Below are positions 18,701 through 30,687 of a DNA stretch of 64,000 nt, piece by piece. Position numbers and translations under genes: made by a program. Origin of the DNA: Acidobacteria bacterium Ga0077534 (GTDB lineage: Bacteria > Acidobacteriota > Blastocatellia > Pyrinomonadales > Pyrinomonadaceae); contig LNEI01000025.1 in the NCBI GenBank assembly GCA_001464455.1, positions 142,674-206,673 of the forward strand, read 5' to 3'. The stretch's first letter is position 1; each line of letters opens with the position of its first letter. The notes beneath the pieces are model-generated. The model made no database searches and was not told the origin of the DNA. It worked only from the letters and a program-made list of their open reading frames with translations.

Positions 18701-21700
18701 CTTACCTTCAGTTTGACGTTGACTTTGACGGCCCACTAGCCGGATCGGGTGGGTTCCAGGGAAGGGCAATGTTCTTGCCTACAGTGGGCATCGCAAGTGG
18801 CGAATGGCAACGATGGAATGCACTTTCTGATCAAGGCCGATGGGCATTCTCCGGAGCACCCGGGGATGCCATTTGTCCCATTCAGGCTCCTCCAGGCCCT
18901 GTATGTACCTTGCAGGATGCACTTACTGCTTACCCGGAAATGTCCATACGGCTCGGAGCGACTAGCTTCGGACTGTTGTTCAGAACCGATCCGGGCAGCC
19001 TCGCCTACGTTGACCGGCTCGTCGTGGGCGTTAACGCGAACAGTCCAACGTTCCCAAGCACCGTGAGAATGTTCGACTTCGAGCAGGGCACGTCACAGAC
19101 GTTTGTTACTTGTTCGGTTCCCTCTGTTGCTTACAATGGCGGTCCGCACAACATCTGCAGTGCCTACTACACGCGTTCAGACGACGGGTTCGTAACGCAA
19201 TATCCGACTGGAGTGACATACACCCCAGACAACATTAACGCTGGAACGGTCACTGCAAGTGCATCGTTCTCAAACGATAACTTTAGTCTTAGCAGCGATT
19301 CGGAGACATTCGAAATAACGCCGATCGCTCCGACTTGTAATATCGTTGGTTACAGCGGTATGTATGACGGCCTTCCGCATGGGGCAAGTGGAACGTGTGA
19401 CGTAGCAGGTACATACAATTACGGGTCGACGTTCACAGACTTCCCGGGTGGTACGGCTAATTGGACGTTTGATCCTACAAGTGATAACTACACGAACGCC
19501 AGCGGTTCTGTTGCGATCACTATTGCTAAGGCTCCATCAACGGTTAATATCACGTGTCCAGCTAGCGTAACCTATAACGCGACGGCGCAGGAGCCCTGCG
19601 ATTATACGGTCACTCTTCCCGGAGACCCAGCAATTGGCCCACTTGATGTTCCTACCGGTGGATACACTAACAACACAAATCCGGGTACGGCAACTGCGTA
19701 TTTCGAGTACGCAGGTGACCTCAATCACACGGCAGACGATGATACGGAAACATTCCTGATCGACTTCTGTCCGACTCTGTCGATTCCGAACCTTACGTCG
19801 GCAACTGAGGTTGACAAGGCAATACCTGTTAACGCAACTGATCTGACGCCGGGTAGCGTTCAGTCGGTGCAGTTCGATATTAAGTACAACGCGGCAGAAC
19901 TAACGCCGGTACCCGATCCGGGGAATCCGGGGTTTATTCTTACTCAGCCCGGATCTGGAATAACCGCTTCCTCGGGAACATTCGAGGTATATGCCGCCAA
20001 GCTACCAGGTCAGGATACAGTGAGGGTAACGATCTTCACGACCGCAAGCGGGGCGACGCTGATCGGTGCTGGCACGCTAACCAATGTAATGATGCATGTC
20101 GAAGCCCTAACCGGTAACGACGATGTAGACCTTGACCTCGATGGTGTACTTGTTAACGGCGATCCGCTGTTTGGCGGCGCGTGCACATCACCTCCGGTTG
20201 ATGGTGTATTGGAGGTCGTTATTACCACTACGGCTACAACCGTTAGCTCTGCACCGAATCCTTCGGTCTATGGAGACGCAGTTCCGTTTACGGCTTCGGT
20301 TGTCTCGGTGCCACCGGGAGTTCCGGTCAACAGCGGAAGTGTTGATTTTGAGATAGATGGAGTGCTTTATCCGGCTTGCTCTGGAGCAAACGCTATCCCT
20401 GTCAATGGATCGGGTCAGGCCGTTTGTACCACTCCTGCATTGCCGGGTTCGGCATTGGCAGGTGGGGCCCACACGGTACGGGCGTACTATCTGGGAAATC
20501 TGGACTTCACTGCGAGCAATAGCGGTGATTCTCCGTACTACTCGCATCAGGTGGATCCGGCTAACCAGACGATCACCTTCGGCCCGTTGGGTGACAAGGT
20601 ATATGGAGACGCAGATTTCACCGTCAGTGCAACGGCTTCGTCAGGGCTAGCGGTGACTTTCGCGAGCTTCCCCGACAACACCGTGTGTAGTGTTACTGGG
20701 AATTCCGTTCACATAAATGCGATCGGAACGTGTACCATCCGCGCTTCACAGGGCGGCAATGGCAATTACAACGCGGCACTACCAGTTGACCAAGCCTTCA
20801 CTGTGACACCGGCTCCTTTGACCATTACGGCAGATGACCGCACGAAAACGTACGGCGCGGCTTTGGTTCTAGGAACGACGGATTTCAGTATCGTTGGACC
20901 AACCCAGCTGTTCAATGGTGACACGATCACTGGTGTCTCGTTGGCAAGCGCCGGTGCGGCCGCGACTGCATCGGTTGGTAGTTACGATATCGTGCCGAGT
21001 GCCGCAGTATTCGGTGTGGGATCGGCGTCTAACTACACGATTACGTATCTAAGTACCGTCGCTGGCGGCGGTGGTGAACTTGTTGTTGACCCGGCGCCTC
21101 TAACCATTAAGGCGAATGATCGTACGAAGACGTACGGTTCGACGCTAGCAATGGGCACAACTTTATTCAGCGTCGTATCGCCCACCCAGTTGTTCAACGG
21201 AGATACGATTTCAGCTGTGACGTTGACGAGCGCTGGTTCCGTAGCGGCGGCGGCGGTTGGTGATTACGACATCGATGTTAGTGGTGCGGTGTTCTCTTTG
21301 GGATCAGCGTCCAACTACACGATCTCGCACCTAACGACCATAGGCACCGGTGGCGGCAAGCTGACGGTTGGTGCGGCTGATCTTACGATCAGAGCGGACG
21401 ATCGTACAAAGGTGTACGGCCTGACGCTTGGATTAGGCACGACGCAATTCAGCATCGTTTCGCCAACTCAGCTCTTAAATGGCGACGCGATCTCTGATGT
21501 GACGCTGACCAGTGCTGGAACGGTAAACACGGCGTCCATTGGCGACTACGATATAGTGCCGAGTTCCGCCGTTTTCTCTGCGGGAACCGCATCGAACTAT
21601 AACATCACCTACCTGACGACAATAGGTACTGGCGGCGGAAAACTAACCGTGACCAAGGCCTTTATTACCAAAACAGGTGGCAGTGGTTACGCTGTCTACG

Positions 21701-23148
21701 ATGGGGTCACGCACTCACCGTCGCCTTGCGTTGTCAGTGTTCAAACTGGCGCCAATATCGATGGCTTGACGTGTACAAACGATCCATCCAGCGTCGGCCC
21801 CGCTCCTAATGTCTACGTGATCAACTCGATCCTAGTTGGACCCAATCAGTCAAACTACGACGTTTCCTCAACCGCGGGATCGTTTGAGATCGAATCTGGA
21901 ACGGTATCGGGTAACGTTATGTACGGTGTCGATCCTAAGCAGGTGCCGGGAGTGACTCTGAGTGCTGTTGGCACACCGCCGACATCAACGACGACGGTCT
22001 TCCCTGTTCCTGTATCAACACCGCAGTACACGTTAGTCAACTTCGGTGCCGGTTCTTACACGGTAACTCCATCCAAGCAGCGTCAAGTATGCGGTTCCCT
22101 AAACGGAGTCTTCATTAATGACGCTACCGAGGTGGCGAAGCATGTGGTTGGTGCGGTCACCTTGTCAGGTCCTGCATTAACAGCTGCAAGGGTTACTGGT
22201 TCGCCAATACCAACGGCGCAGGATGCTGCTTTGATCGCTCAGAGTGTTGTCGGCAACTGTTCCAATTCGTTTAACAACGCAGGTAAATGGAGATTCAATG
22301 CCTCCAGCTTAAACGGGACGGTAGGTACCGCATTACCGGCAACCGACATGATCCAGAACATCACGTACAACAGTCTTATTGGTTTCGATTACACCGATGA
22401 GAATTACACGGCCATCATGGTCGGTGACGTGACAGCACCATACTGGAGCAATGCGATCTCAGCGACCGCCAGACCAGCGATCGGTGAGGATGCCCCTCGC
22501 GCAACGGTAGGCACCATTAACGCCTTACCGGGTTCTTCGGTGGTTGTTCCGTTCAGGATCGACAATCTGAAGGGTGCGAATGTCGAATCTTACCAGTTCG
22601 ATATCGTCTATGACCCGGCGGTAGTCACACCGGATGCGGTTGCGGCCGACCTGACTGGGACTCTTGGGGTAAACCTGCTTGCGGTGTACAACGTCGTCGA
22701 GCCAGGCTTGCTCAAGGTCGGTGTCTACGGAGCATTGCCTGCGAATGGCGATGGAGTCTATGTGAATCTGAAATTCTCTGTCAACGGAGCAATGGGCACA
22801 AGCTCACCGCTTTCGATCCAGGAATTCATGTTCAATGACGCATCCGTTACTGCCCGTACTTTCGATGGTGGAATCAATGTAAGTTCATCTAGTGGTGTTG
22901 CCATTAGCGGGCGTGTGTTGGCTCCTGGAGGCGAAAGCGGGCTGAGGAACGCACGAGTCACTCTTACAAGTGATTCGGGTGAAACCGTGTTCGCAACAAC
23001 CGGTACCTTTGGGTACTTCCAATTCGGCGAACTTACCGTTGGTCGCACCTATGTTGTGAGCGTACAGTCGCGTCGCTTCAGGTTCGCACCGGTGAACGTC
23101 GTTCTCAACGATAATGTGGCCAATCTCGAGCTTATAGCTCAAGAGTAG
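15745..23148 (+). CDS. Giant exported multi-domain protein with MBG, cohesin-like, dockerin-like and C-terminal regulatory-like domains
   Basis: 2467 aa; AAGGAG lies 9 nt before the ATG. A long basic N-terminus precedes a hydrophobic signal (about residues 30-50) ending in TTNAAS. The rest is all-beta. Early Ig-like repeats are interrupted by two copies of a roughly 210-aa module that I do not recognise (about 432-653 and 905-1116; shared LQF..DFD, CPI and FRF..VG.N patterns). A cohesin-like domain (about 1342-1489, SVQSVQFDIKYNAAEL) is followed by Ig-like units and three MBG-type repeats of about 94 aa (about 1690-1972, DDRTKTYG ... FNGDTI). Then comes a dockerin-like pair (about 2112-2179, INDATEVAKHVVG and TAQDAALIAQSVVG), a second cohesin-like domain (about 2252-2379), and a CarboxypepD-like C-terminal module (about 2386-2467). 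It probably acts in adhesion or matrix formation at the surface (inference). The next gene shares its cohesin and C-terminal modules. Confidence 0.9.
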   Translation: MSETNGIKPAKGHQKPPSPAKKRFRTHVQLLTAITLITLIATTAATTNAASMSFLDSVKSFFGIEISQTAPAATMSPNLGSIGISPLNQGLNVPGGSATYIVTVNSLGGSGAFTANLSAAILPSNVSAMFSPATLSFTGGAASQMSTLTLTGTTAAINGPHSIVIQAVDSGNPGDLVDTSALGATVTITNGCDIPVVTSDPSNVTVTYDNNAVFTAAATGTAPAVQWEEKIGAAPFTAMFGETNLTLTLVNPPVSYTGRQYRAVFTNSCGTDTTTEATLTVNPGTPTATIDNTPATYNGTPQTATVSCLGGGAATLATGGTGTNAGSYTATVNCAASANYNAESGLVPLNDPFVVNKIAPTAWITNSPSLVTGSEQTAQVACLGGGAASINSGGVGTIVGTYATTVACAASTNYNATTVSAGNFAIVDPNVILEQPSTLNWFYYDDVAPESFLTSLEDFVGSPVAPTLGPGSARIMAAASPLPQSKLTLGTTLLNGVRFKDITTLTYETYLVSGTMPPRLQFNADFDTNDAPNWQGRVEFVVPNPDATGTWVTRDVLAGNLKFSYGGHVSGNPWLVGANPCPISGAGCSVAFVRENYPNLRISVKLPDNSPGDPFGALLFRVEPSHDTRVDNVVIGINGDSPVLPNTYRTFNFEQASSSVTVNCPAGPFTYTGGPIVPPCTASYLTSPDGETGSAAVSYTNNTAAGTATATGTYLGDDNHAGSTGTANFTILKADPIVTFGAPPTPTYLGGNFPVTATTTNTDLTTVLFSVSSGPCAIVSQTGNSATLSSSGAGTCVVQAAGAETANFNATSATQNVTIAKATPSATLAITNSPTAEDGNPHMPNVVVSSSTTPGTVVVTTPGLPGPITGTTAVFGTFVPDDAVNYNSVTGVSAGDFVIVAATPVIVQPGNSSWGNWDDDLNVPAAVQDDFVAGPEDPAAGDGSARLQGSTPSVKLALASQLYLGTRVADITSLGYDTYLQTGSVPYLQFDVDFDGPLAGSGGFQGRAMFLPTVGIASGEWQRWNALSDQGRWAFSGAPGDAICPIQAPPGPVCTLQDALTAYPEMSIRLGATSFGLLFRTDPGSLAYVDRLVVGVNANSPTFPSTVRMFDFEQGTSQTFVTCSVPSVAYNGGPHNICSAYYTRSDDGFVTQYPTGVTYTPDNINAGTVTASASFSNDNFSLSSDSETFEITPIAPTCNIVGYSGMYDGLPHGASGTCDVAGTYNYGSTFTDFPGGTANWTFDPTSDNYTNASGSVAITIAKAPSTVNITCPASVTYNATAQEPCDYTVTLPGDPAIGPLDVPTGGYTNNTNPGTATAYFEYAGDLNHTADDDTETFLIDFCPTLSIPNLTSATEVDKAIPVNATDLTPGSVQSVQFDIKYNAAELTPVPDPGNPGFILTQPGSGITASSGTFEVYAAKLPGQDTVRVTIFTTASGATLIGAGTLTNVMMHVEALTGNDDVDLDLDGVLVNGDPLFGGACTSPPVDGVLEVVITTTATTVSSAPNPSVYGDAVPFTASVVSVPPGVPVNSGSVDFEIDGVLYPACSGANAIPVNGSGQAVCTTPALPGSALAGGAHTVRAYYLGNLDFTASNSGDSPYYSHQVDPANQTITFGPLGDKVYGDADFTVSATASSGLAVTFASFPDNTVCSVTGNSVHINAIGTCTIRASQGGNGNYNAALPVDQAFTVTPAPLTITADDRTKTYGAALVLGTTDFSIVGPTQLFNGDTITGVSLASAGAAATASVGSYDIVPSAAVFGVGSASNYTITYLSTVAGGGGELVVDPAPLTIKANDRTKTYGSTLAMGTTLFSVVSPTQLFNGDTISAVTLTSAGSVAAAAVGDYDIDVSGAVFSLGSASNYTISHLTTIGTGGGKLTVGAADLTIRADDRTKVYGLTLGLGTTQFSIVSPTQLLNGDAISDVTLTSAGTVNTASIGDYDIVPSSAVFSAGTASNYNITYLTTIGTGGGKLTVTKAFITKTGGSGYAVYDGVTHSPSPCVVSVQTGANIDGLTCTNDPSSVGPAPNVYVINSILVGPNQSNYDVSSTAGSFEIESGTVSGNVMYGVDPKQVPGVTLSAVGTPPTSTTTVFPVPVSTPQYTLVNFGAGSYTVTPSKQRQVCGSLNGVFINDATEVAKHVVGAVTLSGPALTAARVTGSPIPTAQDAALIAQSVVGNCSNSFNNAGKWRFNASSLNGTVGTALPATDMIQNITYNSLIGFDYTDENYTAIMVGDVTAPYWSNAISATARPAIGEDAPRATVGTINALPGSSVVVPFRIDNLKGANVESYQFDIVYDPAVVTPDAVAADLTGTLGVNLLAVYNVVEPGLLKVGVYGALPANGDGVYVNLKFSVNGAMGTSSPLSIQEFMFNDASVTARTFDGGINVSSSSGVAISGRVLAPGGESGLRNARVTLTSDSGETVFATTGTFGYFQFGELTVGRTYVVSVQSRRFRFAPVNVVLNDNVANLELIAQE

Positions 23149-23165
23149 CCACACATTCGGTCAAC

Positions 23166-23196
23166 TGCGAGCGAGGCCGCCATGGCCTCGCTCGCA
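23166..23196 (+). terminator. Strong hairpin between the two giant surface genes
   Basis: A perfect 13-bp stem (23166-23178 with 23184-23196) with a 5-nt GCCAT loop. No T-run follows, so it may reduce read-through or stabilise the upstream mRNA rather than terminate fully. Confidence 0.5.
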
Positions 23197-23255
23197 ATCC
23201 CATCATCAAAAGCGGGTCGGGTCCCGGTCGATTTTCTCTCTCAGGAGTTAGATTT

Positions 23256-28199
<4,944 letters not shown>

Positions 28200-28273
28200 T
28201 CGGCAAGGTTCACCAGCAGGGCCGCTCACCGACCTAAGAAGGTCCTGAGCTTAGTCCGTGCCCCCGGACAGTC

Positions 28274-28291
28274 GAAAGATCAGTCTTTCGA
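28274..28291 (+). terminator. Small hairpin after the 1647-aa gene
   Basis: CGAAAGA and TCTTTCG pair around a 4-nt loop, about 75 bp past the stop codon. The stem is weak and no T-run follows, so it is only a possible terminator. Confidence 0.3.
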
Positions 28292-28308
28292 TAACAGGAA
28301 AAATAATT

Positions 28309-28344
28309 GGGAAAAGAAAGCGGCAGTCCTTGGGGACTGCCGCT
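28309..28344 (-). terminator. Rho-independent terminator on the minus strand
   Basis: An 11-bp perfect stem (28319-28329 with 28334-28344) with a 4-nt loop. Read on the minus strand it is followed by TTCTTTTC. It lies just downstream of the tRNA-Asn-like sequence and fits as its terminator. Confidence 0.7.
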
Positions 28345-28360
28345 AAGTTGTTGTAAAGAT

Positions 28361-28450
28361 TGGCTCCGCAGGTAAGACTCGAACTTACAACACTTCGGTT
28401 AACAGCCGCCCCCCGAGACCATTGCACCTATATTCAACGATAGCCACGGA
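28361..28450 (-). pseudogene. tRNA-Asn(GTT)-like gene, degenerate in the 5' half
   Basis: On the minus strand the 3' half is a good tRNA: anticodon loop CTGTTAA (GTT, Asn), T arm GTAAG-TTCGAGT-CTTAC, acceptor strand CTGCGGA, discriminator G and encoded CCA. The 5' half is abnormal. Only three anticodon-stem pairs remain, the D-arm region is about 14 nt too long with a small ATAG/CTAT hairpin, and the best acceptor partner TCCGTGG at 28450 needs two G-U pairs. A terminator follows. It is probably an inactive or remodelled copy; a scrambled attachment site left by integration is another option. Confidence 0.55.
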
Positions 28451-28761
28451 TGTCGATAACTCGTCTACCGAAAAGGAAATACTCACTAAAATTCTCATAA
28501 ACCATTGTGTCCCTTATATCGAGATTTCGACCCCATTTTCACCCATAACGGAAAAGATAACCGGAAATATGCAAGTACGAGAAGTCAGGTCGCGAAAAAC
28601 GCTGGAGTTCGAGGGCGACGTAAGAACTTTCGACACTAGGATTCCCCACTTACCGACTATCCGTATCGTCTGAAAAAGTCCTGTAAGATTTTTCGAAAAT
28701 AATCATTTACATCAGAGCCGAAGTTGGTGTAACGTCGTTCCATCCTATCTTACCCGCTCTA

Positions 28762-28791
28762 ATTCATTGGTTATTTATTCATTGGTTATTT
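28762..28791 (+). repeat. Perfect 15-bp tandem duplication next to the ribosome site of the C11 protease gene
   Basis: ATTCATTGGTTATTT occurs twice with no gap (28762-28776 and 28777-28791), and AAGGAG starts immediately after the second copy. It could be a regulator-binding pair, or a slippage tract that affects translation or promoter spacing. Confidence 0.7.
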
Positions 28792-28806
28792 AAGGAGATA
28801 TTTTGT

Positions 28807-30687
28807 ATGTCTAAGGGACCAGAAGCAACTCTGAAAGAGTGGACCGTCATGATCTACATGTCGGGTGAAAACAATTTGAGCATCGACATGGCATATTCGA
28901 TCGAGAAGATTCGACAATCGATCAAGAGTGATGCAAACATGAATTTGTTTGTTTATTTCGACGGAGCGGCTTCCGGAGTACCGACCTTATACTGCGATTT
29001 TTCCGACGTCAATTCAGGCGGTTGTTTTTACAACGCTAGCAAACTTGATCGCATACTTCGGACCTGCGAAGGTGACGGTGACGAGAATTCTGCAAATATA
29101 AAATCGATTGCCAACTTTGTCGATTGGTGTGTAAACCGGGCGGAATATGAAGAAAATGGGATCGTAGAGCGCGGACGAAAGGCGAAAAGATATGCGCTGA
29201 TTTTCTCCGGGCACTCTTCCGGGATTTTCCGTGAGGGGTTTCTTCGTGACGAGACTTCGGGGAACTCACTTACATTCAGAAATGTCCGAATGATTCTCAA
29301 CAGGCTTACGATGACGGAGGACGAGTGGGAAGTATATATAAAAGAAAAGGCAGAGGAAGAGAACCAAGAAATAAGTACATCGGATCAATATAAAAATCTT
29401 CCCCTCGGCATTCTCGGGCAAAAATTTGATCTACTTGGTTTCGACAGCTGCTTGATGGGCATGCTCGAGGTTGCATATCAATTCAGGCGTTCTGCAAAAA
29501 CAATGATCGCCTCGGAAGGCAGCATTCCCGCAGCCGGATGGTCGTACGCTGAGATTCTAGGTTGTCTTTCGAACAGTGACAAGGAAATGGAGACAAACTA
29601 TATAGCGAAAACCATTGTTCAGAGTTTCATACTCAATCAGGATCGGCATACCCTTGGGGGCGTAAACGTCGATATTGCCGCCTGGGATCTAACCAAGTTT
29701 GCCGAGAATACCGTCCGGGAGGCTCTCAAGGAGTTCTCCGTAGCTTTACTCGGATGCTTCGTTAAACCAGAATCGAGCCTTTACAAGTTTACGCGCCGCC
29801 TTCTCACCTATGTTCACTGGCGGAGCCAATCGTATCTATTCGAACAGAACATTGATCTTATAGATTTCTGCCAACTTTTGGGTGAAGAGATAGCTTCGAT
29901 TCGAGCGGAAACAAAGTACTTGCCTGACGAGATCATTAAAGTTGAGGATGCTGCCAAGAACCTTGCAGAACAGGTTCGGAGCGTTATTCTAGTTCACGGC
30001 TTTAGTGGCGGCAAGTATCAGTATTCGAACGGCGCTGCATTGTTTTTCCCCTGGTCGCTATCGACGTTTAACGAGGCAAAAAAGGAGTACGCTACGCTCG
30101 ATCTATCCCGGGAGATCGGTGAGAACGGTTGGATCCAGTTTTTGTGGAAATTCTTGTCTCAAGTTACGCTGAGGCCGTCGGTCGAGTTTGAGGATAGATT
30201 CGTAGATTCTGGCGCCGTTTACTACAACCAGAATTTTGGAGAGATGGCGTCAGTCGGAGCTGTTGGTAAGGGCCTTACCAAAACAGAAATCAACCCCAAG
30301 ATCGATAAAGACGGACTAGCGGTCAACACCCGTACCGAAGTTGATCCTAAGGTCAGTAAAGGGGTCTCGATAGATTCTGGCGGCAAGATAGTCGTCAAGA
30401 CTGACATTAATCCACGTGTAGACAGAACGCCGCTAAACCCGGTACTCGATAGGTCACCCATCAACCCATCAGAGAAAACACCGATCAATCCGGCTCTTGA
30501 TAGGGGGCTAACAAACAAAATACCGGACAACGCCGCAACCCGAATGTTCGGCAGTACAGGACAGATGATCCAGAGCATCATGGAGTGGAAGAACATCCAA
30601 ACTTTTTGGGATGTTTCCGGGCTATCGGAACTTCCTGAGGCCTATGGCGACGACCGTGAAAACAGGTCATTAGATGAAGGCTCATAA
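28807..30687 (+). CDS. Clostripain-like (peptidase C11) cysteine protease
   Basis: 626 aa; AAGGAG lies 9 nt before the ATG. The protein begins with the C11 signature WTVMIYMSGENNL (about 12-24). The clan-CD catalytic dyad is visible: His136 in IFSGHSSG and Cys215 in FDSCLMG, and ASEGSIPAAGWSY follows as expected. Specificity in this family is usually for Arg or Lys at P1. There is no signal peptide, so it is probably cytoplasmic. The C-terminal 130 residues are unusual: low-complexity stretches built on NP(x)(V/L)DR-type repeats (about 495-570) with several Lys/Arg, which might hold autoprocessing sites or bind a partner (inference). The next gene, a TPR-CHAT protein, overlaps the stop codon by 14 nt, so the two are translationally coupled. 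Confidence 0.92.
   Translation: MSKGPEATLKEWTVMIYMSGENNLSIDMAYSIEKIRQSIKSDANMNLFVYFDGAASGVPTLYCDFSDVNSGGCFYNASKLDRILRTCEGDGDENSANIKSIANFVDWCVNRAEYEENGIVERGRKAKRYALIFSGHSSGIFREGFLRDETSGNSLTFRNVRMILNRLTMTEDEWEVYIKEKAEEENQEISTSDQYKNLPLGILGQKFDLLGFDSCLMGMLEVAYQFRRSAKTMIASEGSIPAAGWSYAEILGCLSNSDKEMETNYIAKTIVQSFILNQDRHTLGGVNVDIAAWDLTKFAENTVREALKEFSVALLGCFVKPESSLYKFTRRLLTYVHWRSQSYLFEQNIDLIDFCQLLGEEIASIRAETKYLPDEIIKVEDAAKNLAEQVRSVILVHGFSGGKYQYSNGAALFFPWSLSTFNEAKKEYATLDLSREIGENGWIQFLWKFLSQVTLRPSVEFEDRFVDSGAVYYNQNFGEMASVGAVGKGLTKTEINPKIDKDGLAVNTRTEVDPKVSKGVSIDSGGKIVVKTDINPRVDRTPLNPVLDRSPINPSEKTPINPALDRGLTNKIPDNAATRMFGSTGQMIQSIMEWKNIQTFWDVSGLSELPEAYGDDRENRSLDEGS

Larger units (their letters stand above)
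28200..28806. other. Non-coding 0.6-kb region with terminators and a tRNA-like remnant
   Basis: Contains a small hairpin just after the 1647-aa gene (28274-28291), a minus-strand terminator (28309-28344), a degenerate tRNA-Asn-like sequence (28361-28450) and a 15-bp tandem repeat (28762-28791). A plus-strand frame at 28422-28673 overlaps the tRNA-like sequence and was not accepted. Confidence 0.6.

Noticed and set aside
15745..23148. True cellulosome scaffoldin
   Set aside because: Cohesin- and dockerin-like segments are present, but there are no glycoside hydrolase or carbohydrate-binding enzyme genes around, and most modules are Ig-like or MBG.
28422..28673. 83-aa plus-strand frame before the C11 gene
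   Set aside because: It overlaps the tRNA-like sequence on the other strand, has no ribosome site and no recognisable features.
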